DNA of 6,183 bases from Desulfatirhabdium butyrativorans (GTDB lineage Bacteria; Desulfobacterota; Desulfobacteria; Desulfobacterales; DYRK01): positions 3,780 to 9,962 of the forward strand of contig DYRK01000122.1 of assembly GCA_020718785.1 (NCBI GenBank), written 5' to 3'. Of the stretch, positions 1-4,586 are shown piece after piece. Below the pieces are notes generated by a model. That model was not told the DNA's origin, searched no databases, and was given only the letters and a program-made list of their open reading frames with translations. Every line of letters starts with the position of its first letter. Position 1 is the first letter of the stretch. The translations under genes were made by a program, and so were the position numbers.

Positions 1-1
1 A

Positions 2-42
2 CGAAGGTCACGCCGCCCGAAGGTCACGCCGCCGGCGTGACC
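2..42. repeat. GC-rich tandem/palindromic repeat at the left edge
   Basis: A 16-bp unit beginning CGAAGGTCACG occurs twice in tandem (2-17 and 18-33). The second copy forms a hairpin: GGTCACGCC (22-30) pairs perfectly with GGCGTGACC (34-42) over a 3-nt loop. It lies 26 bases beyond the stop codon of the minus-strand gene. There is no T-run on that gene's downstream side, so a palindromic repeat family fits better than a rho-independent terminator. The repeat may extend past the left edge of the window. Confidence 0.7.
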
Positions 43-67
43 CTACGGAATATCAGATATGTCAGAA

Positions 68-817
68 TTACCCGCCTCTGCTGATTTTCCATGCTGCCGT
101 TGCAAGGATTATGCCCGCGGCAATCACTGTTATGAACAGGGGGAAGAAAAACAGATACGCGATGAAACAGCACACCGTCAGGATCAGGGCAATGGCAATG
201 CAGACCGTCAGGAATACGGACGGCGACGCAGATGCGGAAATTGAATATTTATCTGAATATCTGAGTGTTATCCCGATTTTTTTATCTGAGGCATCTGCAT
301 CGGGACAGGCCCGGTATTCAAAGGCTTCTGCTGTGTGCCGGGAATTTTTCAGACCTGCCGGAATCTCGGCAGCCTTCGGACCCGCATATCTGCACAGAGC
401 CGGGAATTCCTTCAATGCCTGCTCAAGAGTGTAGCGGTTTCCGGGAGTTCCGCCGGGATATCCGCACCCCAGTGCGGAGCGGGGAACAGTGCCGCACTGG
501 GGTGCGGCACTCCCGGGTGCGGCACTCCCGGAACTCGCCAGATCAGCGATTTTATCTTCCGGAATACACAGCGCTTCTTTTACCATCCGATACACAAAAG
601 AATTGCCGGATCTGACTTTTTCAATAAAAAATCCGAGGTCGCATTTTTCAGGGTTGCTGATCCGTGAAAGGATGCCTGAAATACGGCGGGAAGAGATTTC
701 ATTTCCCAACCCGGAAATTTTTTCGGCAATATCCGAGGACTTCAACGCCTCACCCTTCAGCAATGTTTTTATCACCCATTCGATATCGCTGATTTTTTTT
801 CGGTTTTTTGTTACCAT
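68..817 (-). CDS. Hypothetical winged-helix-like protein with C-terminal membrane hairpin
   Basis: I do not recognise this 249-aa protein as a named family. Residues about 8-80 (SDIEWVIKTLLKGEALKSSD onward) have the helical pattern of a winged-helix or wHTH domain, but this is by eye only. Residues 96-126 are rich in Gly, Ala and Pro (GSAAPGSAAPQCG) and come from an embedded palindromic repeat. Residues 127-200 are a hydrophilic segment. Residues about 201-243 are strongly hydrophobic (VFLTVCIAIALILTV, then FFFPLFITVIAAGIILATAA) and look like two transmembrane helices, followed by a short KISRGG tail. The ATG at 817 is preferred. A TTG 15 bases upstream (832) is in frame but lies inside an AT-rich heptad repeat, which also contains the only weak GAG-type ribosome site. 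The gene is transcribed away from the chemosensory cluster, and no functional link to it is visible. A membrane-anchored regulator is possible but unproven. The reading frame is well supported; the function is not. Confidence 0.72.
   Translation of the reverse strand: MVTKNRKKISDIEWVIKTLLKGEALKSSDIAEKISGLGNEISSRRISGILSRISNPEKCDLGFFIEKVRSGNSFVYRMVKEALCIPEDKIADLASSGSAAPGSAAPQCGTVPRSALGCGYPGGTPGNRYTLEQALKEFPALCRYAGPKAAEIPAGLKNSRHTAEAFEYRACPDADASDKKIGITLRYSDKYSISASASPSVFLTVCIAIALILTVCCFIAYLFFFPLFITVIAAGIILATAAWKISRGG
441..531. repeat. 91-bp palindromic repeat element inside the minus-strand gene
   Basis: The element is bounded by 12-bp terminal inverted repeats, CCGGGAGTTCCG (441-452) and CGGCACTCCCGG (520-531), matching at 11 of 12 positions. 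Inside, a 16-bp sequence at 462-477 is the exact reverse complement of 492-507, separated by 14 nt. The right part also contains a 15-bp direct repeat (501-515 and 516-530), which encodes a duplicated GSAAP peptide on the minus strand. The element is read through in frame as residues about 96-126. A 26-base part of it (491-516) recurs in the CheA gene at 3435-3460 with one mismatch, which shows it is a dispersed family. Confidence 0.8.
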
Positions 818-823
818 ATTTTT

Positions 824-873
824 AATTCTCAATTCTCAATTTTCAATTTTCATTTTTTCAATTTTCAATTCTT
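824..873. repeat. AT-rich heptanucleotide tandem repeat at the 5' end of the minus-strand gene
   Basis: Seven consecutive units of about 7 nt read AATTCTC twice, AATTTTC twice, one 8-nt ATTTTTTC, AATTTTC and AATTCTT. The tract ends 7 bases upstream of the ATG at 817, so it forms the 5' leader of that gene and supplies the possible TTG start at 832. The 7-nt period is shared with the GC-rich tracts elsewhere in this window. Confidence 0.75.
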
Positions 874-996
874 GCTATCTGCCGCTGAAAAGTTTATAAC
901 AGAAAAAAACGGAAAAAGGAATGTGCAAATAAAACCAAATTTATTGGCGGTTTTATATTTGATGTTACGCAGCCGGACGTAAATCAGGCGTTCCGC

Positions 997-1137
997 TGTC
1001 ATTCCTGCGGAAGCAGGAATCCATCCGTCCCTCTGTCATTCCTGCGAAAGCAGGAATCCATGTTCCCGGATCCGTATATCCGTATATCCGTAAAAAAAAT
1101 CGCCGAAAAACGGATTCCTGCTTCCGCGGGAATGACA
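997..1137. repeat. Three copies of an ATTCCTGC/GCAGGAAT hairpin repeat, two direct and one inverted
   Basis: Copy 1 (997-1023) and copy 2 (1034-1060) are direct repeats starting TGTCATTCCTGCG and ending GCAGGAATCCA. Copy 3 (1112-1137) is inverted. Each contains an 8-bp stem ATTCCTGC with GCAGGAAT and a 4-nt loop (GGAA, GAAA and TTCC); copy 3 has one G-T pair. Copies 1 and 2 can also pair with copy 3 to form one larger foldback. From memory, this GTCATTCCCGCGAAAGCGGGAATCC-like family is widely dispersed between genes in many proteobacteria. It lies 30-180 bases upstream of the CheA ribosome site. Confidence 0.85.
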
Positions 1138-1166
1138 GGGTGTGTAACATGAGTTATGTTTTTTTT

Positions 1167-1172
1167 CGGAGG
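1167..1172 (+). promoter_or_regulatory. Ribosome binding site of the first CheA gene
   Basis: CGGAGG lies 5 bases upstream of the ATG at 1178. It is a strong Shine-Dalgarno match and fixes this start. Confidence 0.8.
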
Positions 1173-1177
1173 CTGTT

Positions 1178-3946
1178 ATGGGGGGCGATAACCCGGACAA
1201 AAAATCCTCTTCGGAAGGAGGATTCATATTTGACAGGGAAATTCTTGACGCATTCGTCGCCGAAACAAAGGATCATCTCAGAAATATTGAAAATGATCTC
1301 GCCGCACTGGAAAAACAGTCCGGACAGCCGAATCCGCAACTTATTGAAAGCATTCTCAGGGCAGTTCATTCTCTAAGAGGCAGTTCCGGTTTTATGGAAC
1401 TGAAAAAAATATCCGGACTCGCATCCGCGATGGAAAACCTGCTGCAGAAAATGAGGTCCGAAGATATTGCTCCCCAGCCCCGGCATACAGAGGCTCTGCT
1501 CGCGGGCTGCGATCTCCTGAAAAAAATGGCAGAAGATATCGGAGAGAGTGAAAAAACCGATACCCGGCAAGTTTATGACCGCCTTGTTTCAGCGTCAGGG
1601 ATGCCGCCCGATTCCGCGGGCATTCCGGCATCTGAAACACGAAGCCCGCCTTCCCGGAATAAAGAGGGGACTGCCCCCAAGCCCGCTGTTTTTGATGAGG
1701 AAATGGTCGGCATGTTCATTGCCGAAACCAAAGAACATCTTGAAAACATCGAAGACGATTTTCTGATATTGGAACGCCAGGGCAGGGAGCCGGATCAGAA
1801 GCTTATAGACAAACTGTTTCGCGCCATCCATTCTGTAAAAGGCAGCGCGGGCATGCTGTCGCTCGGGAAAATTTCCCATCTTGCACACGCGATGGAAACG
1901 CTGCTCCAGAAAATGCGTTCAGGAGAAATTTATCCTGAATCCCGATACATCTCGGCTTTGCTCGCGGGCTGCGATTGCCTGAGCAAAATGATCGCTTCTG
2001 TGAAAGAGAGCGAAAAGGTCGCCATTCAGGAACTTGTTGACCGCCTTTCGGAACTGACGGGGAGCGGGGTGCGGGGTGCGGGGTGCCGGGTACAGGATTC
2101 TGATCCGGCACCCAGTTCCCAGCACCCAGTCCCCAGTCCCCAGTCCCCAGCCCAGCCTGAGCGTATTGCCGCGGATACGGTCCGTATCAAAGTGGAACTC
2201 CTGAATCAGCTTATGACCCTCGCGGGGGAACTGGTGCTGGTACGCAATCAGCAGCTTTCAAAGATCACAGGTGCGGATCCCGAAGACCGCGGTATTTTTC
2301 AGCGCATGGACAGGATCACAAGCCAGATGCAGGAAGCGGTTATGCGGACACGGATGCAGCCTGTAGGCAACCTGTTCGGCCGCCTTCCGCGCATGGTACG
2401 CGATCTTTCGCAGAAATTGGGCAAAAATATTCAGATTGTAACGCGCGGGGATGAAGTGGAATTGGACAAAACCATCCTTGAATCTCTGACAGACCCGATG
2501 GCACATCTCATCCGCAACGCCTGCGATCACGGCATTGAAAAGCCTGCGGAACGTCTGAGCGCGGGCAAACCCGAAACAGGAACTGTCTTTGTCCATGCTT
2601 ATCATGAAGCGGGACAGATCAATATCGTGATCCGTGATGACGGAAAGGGAATCAATCCCGCGGCGATCAGAGAAAAAGCATTGGCAAAGGGACTGAAAAC
2701 CCAGGGGGAACTGAACCGGATGAGCGAAGGTGAAATTCTTTCCCTTATAATGCTTCCCGGTTTCTCCACTTCGGAGTTTGCCACCGAGATATCGGGCCGC
2801 GGTGTGGGAACCGATGTGGTCAAATCCGCGGTTGAACAGCAGGGAGGACATATTGACGTGACATCTGCTGCCGGAAAAGGCACAAGCTTTCATATCTGCC
2901 TGCCGCTGACCCTTGCCATTATTCCCTGCCTTCTGCTTACGGTCGGCAATGAACGCTTTGCGGTTCCCAAAGTCAATGTGGCAGAGCTGGTCTGCCTGTA
3001 CGACGAAGATGTTTTTGCAAGGATCGAATATGCCGGAGTTCAGGAAGTTTTCCGCCTGCGCCGCACATTGCTGCCGCTGGTCCGGCTGCACGAAGTTCTT
3101 GCCAGACCGCGGCCTTTTACAGAGGAAACACGCTCGGAAATTACCGGAAAATATCAGAGAATCGCAAAAGCGGGACTGCAAAACCGGATACGGTCCAGGG
3201 ATACGCTGTTTTTTGCAGTGGTGAGAGTCGGCACGCGGCAGTTCGGTCTGATTGCAGACAGCATCACAGGTTCCGAAGAGATTGTGGTGAATCCGGTACA
3301 TCCCAAGCTCAAATCTCTTGGCATCTATTCGGGAACCGCCATCATGGGGGACGGAACCGTGGCAATGATTCTCGATGTCCGCGGGATTGCCGAACACAGC
3401 GGTGTGGAATTCATTTCCTCGGGGGAAAAGGAGACCGGGAGTGCCGCACCCCGGTGCGGCGAACCTGCATCTGTCCGGCGCGTCCTGATTTTCAAAAACG
3501 GGGAACAGGAACGGTTTGCTGTTCCGCTGTCAATGATCCGGCGGGTTTCGGCTATACGGAAGCAAAGGATCGAGACTGTGGGAAGCCGCTCCTACATCAC
3601 TGTTGACGGGATTCCGACCCTGATTCTCCGCCTTGACTGTCTGCTGGATGTTTCTCCCTGTATTCTCAAAGATGAAATGTATCTGCTCCTGCCGCGTGAA
3701 AACTGCTCCCCTGCTTTCGGAATTCTCATGTCAGAACTCTGCGACGTGCTTTCAGTACCTCTGACTCTGAACGGGGAAGGTGAAATGGAAGACGGAATTC
3801 TGGGTACCGCGCTGATACAGGAGCGTCTCACCCTGTTCCCGGATATCAGGCGGCTTGCCGAAAAAGCGTCAGAGTTCAGGGGCGAGGTCTTATCTGATAC
3901 CTCTCAGCCCTCTGCCCCGACCTCTCAGGAAAAAAAAGATGTCTGA
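1178..3946 (+). CDS. cheA: CheA-type chemosensory histidine kinase with two HPt domains and two CheW-like domains
   Basis: This 922-aa cytoplasmic kinase should autophosphorylate on histidine and pass phosphate to a response regulator. HPt1 (about 18-136) has its phosphohistidine at H64 (AVHSLRGSSG). HPt2 (about 172-290) has H218 (AIHSVKGSAG). The two are more than half identical by eye with a constant 154-residue offset, so they are an internal duplication. A low-complexity linker (about 291-331) replaces any P2 domain and is built from heptanucleotide repeats. The dimerisation domain starts near 333. The HATPase has an N box (N447-H451, LIRNACDHGIE), G1 (D487-G491), F-box GFSTSE, G2 (GRGVGTDVV, 540-548) and G3 (GKGTSF, 566-571), all intact. 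CheW-like domain 1 runs about 579-750 and includes SGTAIMGDGTV (718-728). A second, more divergent CheW-like domain runs about 768-900. The linker between them carries a GSAAPRCG palindromic insert. No transmembrane or receiver domain is seen. The family assignment is very secure; which chemosensory pathway it serves is unknown. Confidence 0.95.
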   Translation: MGGDNPDKKSSSEGGFIFDREILDAFVAETKDHLRNIENDLAALEKQSGQPNPQLIESILRAVHSLRGSSGFMELKKISGLASAMENLLQKMRSEDIAPQPRHTEALLAGCDLLKKMAEDIGESEKTDTRQVYDRLVSASGMPPDSAGIPASETRSPPSRNKEGTAPKPAVFDEEMVGMFIAETKEHLENIEDDFLILERQGREPDQKLIDKLFRAIHSVKGSAGMLSLGKISHLAHAMETLLQKMRSGEIYPESRYISALLAGCDCLSKMIASVKESEKVAIQELVDRLSELTGSGVRGAGCRVQDSDPAPSSQHPVPSPQSPAQPERIAADTVRIKVELLNQLMTLAGELVLVRNQQLSKITGADPEDRGIFQRMDRITSQMQEAVMRTRMQPVGNLFGRLPRMVRDLSQKLGKNIQIVTRGDEVELDKTILESLTDPMAHLIRNACDHGIEKPAERLSAGKPETGTVFVHAYHEAGQINIVIRDDGKGINPAAIREKALAKGLKTQGELNRMSEGEILSLIMLPGFSTSEFATEISGRGVGTDVVKSAVEQQGGHIDVTSAAGKGTSFHICLPLTLAIIPCLLLTVGNERFAVPKVNVAELVCLYDEDVFARIEYAGVQEVFRLRRTLLPLVRLHEVLARPRPFTEETRSEITGKYQRIAKAGLQNRIRSRDTLFFAVVRVGTRQFGLIADSITGSEEIVVNPVHPKLKSLGIYSGTAIMGDGTVAMILDVRGIAEHSGVEFISSGEKETGSAAPRCGEPASVRRVLIFKNGEQERFAVPLSMIRRVSAIRKQRIETVGSRSYITVDGIPTLILRLDCLLDVSPCILKDEMYLLLPRENCSPAFGILMSELCDVLSVPLTLNGEGEMEDGILGTALIQERLTLFPDIRRLAEKASEFRGEVLSDTSQPSAPTSQEKKDV
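2064..2152. repeat. GC-rich heptanucleotide repeats in inverted halves, encoding the CheA linker
   Basis: Four heptads of the GCGGGGT/GCCGGGT type (2064-2091) are followed, after a short unique spacer, by six heptads of the CCCAGTC type (2111-2152). The two halves are roughly complementary, so the tract can fold back on itself. They encode the Gly- and Pro/Ser-rich linker between HPt2 and the dimerisation domain. Heptanucleotide repeats of CCCCAGT type resemble the STRR repeats known from filamentous cyanobacteria; that is a likeness, not evidence of relationship. Confidence 0.8.
3435..3460. repeat. Palindromic repeat (GSAAP type) between the two CheW-like domains
   Basis: These 26 bases match the reverse complement of 491-516 at 25 positions. 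The core GCCGCACC (3443-3450) and GGTGCGGC (3453-3460) form an 8-bp inverted repeat with a 2-nt centre. It is read as GSAAPRCG (residues 754-761), the same frame as GSAAPQCG in the minus-strand gene, and sits in the linker between CheW-like domains 1 and 2. Confidence 0.8.
3899..3926. repeat. Degenerate heptad tract at the 3' end of the CheA gene
   Basis: Four 7-nt units, ACCTCTC, AGCCCTC, TGCCCCG and ACCTCTC, resemble the pyrimidine-rich heptads at 4527-4573. They encode the Ser/Pro/Thr-rich tail of CheA and run directly into the AGGA that precedes the next gene's start. The repeat is short and imperfect. Confidence 0.45.
3927..3930 (+). promoter_or_regulatory. Ribosome binding site of the SiaB-like gene
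   Basis: AGGA followed by an A-run lies 8 bases before the ATG at 3939. It supports that start over the far upstream in-frame ATG at 3855, which would overlap CheA by 92 bases and add a basic 28-residue stretch. Confidence 0.6.
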
Positions 3947-4490
3947 ATACAATCTGTTCGAACAATACCGCCGGATGGAAGAGCAGCATATTTTTCTGGC
4001 TTTCTACGGAACCTTTTCTGAAAAAACAGTAACAGGCATGGGCGAAACAATCAAAGAAAAGCTGTCCCGCAGAAAGGAAGAAAAAAAGCTTGTTCAGAGA
4101 GTTTTTTCGATTTTTGTGGAACTGGCGCAGAATATCTCGCATTATTCGGCAGCAGACAGAACCGGCATCATTGTTGTCGCCAAAGCACGGGACTGTTACT
4201 TTGTCCGTGCCGGAAATTTTGCGGAAACTGCGAGTGTTCCTGTTATCGCCGATAAGATAAACCACATCAACGCATTAGACGAAAACGGACTCAGGGAACT
4301 CTACATCAGACAGCTGAAGTCTCCCCGGCCCCCCGGAAAAACCGGCGGCAGCGTCGGACTGATCGGCATTGTCCGCGAATCGGGAAATCCCATAAGTCTG
4401 ACCGTGACGCCCGGGGACGGGGACCGGAGTTTTGTCGCTTTTTCTGTCAAGATCAGCAGGAAAATCGGAAAGGCGGGAGGGGAGGGATAA
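3939..4490 (+). CDS. SiaB-family (DUF6272) GHKL-like protein kinase
   Basis: This 183-aa soluble protein has the hallmarks of the SiaB/DUF6272 family. There is an N-box-like helix ELAQNISHYS (61-70, with E61 and N65 as likely Mg-ATP ligands), a strand pair containing VRAGNFAE (89-96), and a glycine-rich ATP-lid-like segment GGSVGLIGIVRES (136-148). In Pseudomonas aeruginosa SiaB phosphorylates SiaC and so tunes the diguanylate cyclase SiaD; SiaA is the opposing phosphatase. None of those partners is visible in this window. The start overlaps the CheA stop by 8 bases, which suggests translational coupling and a shared role. Length fits the family as I remember it. The alternative is another anti-sigma or serine-kinase-like GHKL protein; the EL-QN-HYS pattern and VRAGN motif make SiaB more likely. 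The reading frame is secure, the family name less so. Confidence 0.78.
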   Translation: MSEYNLFEQYRRMEEQHIFLAFYGTFSEKTVTGMGETIKEKLSRRKEEKKLVQRVFSIFVELAQNISHYSAADRTGIIVVAKARDCYFVRAGNFAETASVPVIADKINHINALDENGLRELYIRQLKSPRPPGKTGGSVGLIGIVRESGNPISLTVTPGDGDRSFVAFSVKISRKIGKAGGEG

Positions 4491-4573
4491 GGGGTCAGGG
4501 GTGAGGGGTTCGGGGTAAGAGGTAAGACCTCTCACCTATCACCTCTGACCTCATACCCCTCACCCCTGACCCC
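4491..4573. repeat. Long inverted repeat built from heptanucleotides
   Basis: The tract starts immediately after the SiaB-like stop codon. Five heptads (GGGGTCA, GGGGTGA, GGGGTTC, GGGGTAA, GAGGTAA) are followed by inverted ones (ACCTCTC, ACCTATC, ACCTCTG, ACCTCAT, ACCCCTC, ACCCCTG). The outer 18 bases at 4491-4508 are perfectly complementary to 4556-4573, and a smaller inner stem is formed by 4518-4523 and 4527-4532. The RNA would fold into a long hairpin between two co-directional genes. No T-run follows, so it is not a typical terminator; it could act as a processing site or attenuator, or be only a repeat. Confidence 0.85.
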
Positions 4574-4586
4574 ATACCCATATCTT

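Larger units (their letters stand above)
833..1177. other. Divergent intergenic region with repeats and probable promoters
   Basis: This 345-bp gap separates the minus-strand gene from the CheA gene. It holds the AT-rich heptads (to 873), a very A/T-rich unique stretch (about 874-965) where divergent promoters are most likely, and a block of three hairpin repeats (997-1137). Between hairpins 2 and 3 is a short tandem TCCGTATA repeat (1071-1091). I see no convincing pair of -35 and -10 boxes and no sigma-54 site on either strand. The small ORFs here arise from the hairpin repeats and show no sign of being genes. Confidence 0.6.

Noticed and set aside
59..899. Several + strand ORFs of 61-136 codons opposite the membrane-protein gene
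   Set aside because: They overlap one another and the minus-strand gene, have no recognisable motifs, and are shadows of the minus-strand gene and its palindromic element.
893..921. Minus-strand promoter with TATAAA (complement of 893-898)
   Set aside because: The -10 box is good but the sequence about 17 bases upstream (TTCCTT) is a poor -35, and such AT-rich DNA gives chance matches.
965..1150. Small minus-strand ORF containing WIPAFAGMTEGRMDSCFRRN
   Set aside because: This is the translation of the ATTCCTGC hairpin repeats, a common spurious product of this repeat family.
2258..3397. Long minus-strand ORF (379 codons) opposite the CheA gene
   Set aside because: It lies wholly antisense to conserved HATPase and CheW sequence, its product has no domain character, and it is explained by the codon usage of the sense gene.
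3855..3938. Upstream ATG start for the SiaB-like gene (28 extra residues)
   Set aside because: The extension overlaps the CheA coding end, is low-complexity and basic, and the ATG at 3939 has a suitable AGGA at good spacing.
4491..4580. Rho-independent terminator after the SiaB-like gene
   Set aside because: The stem is long and strong but no T-run follows, and the structure is made of tandem heptads; it is kept as a repeat only.
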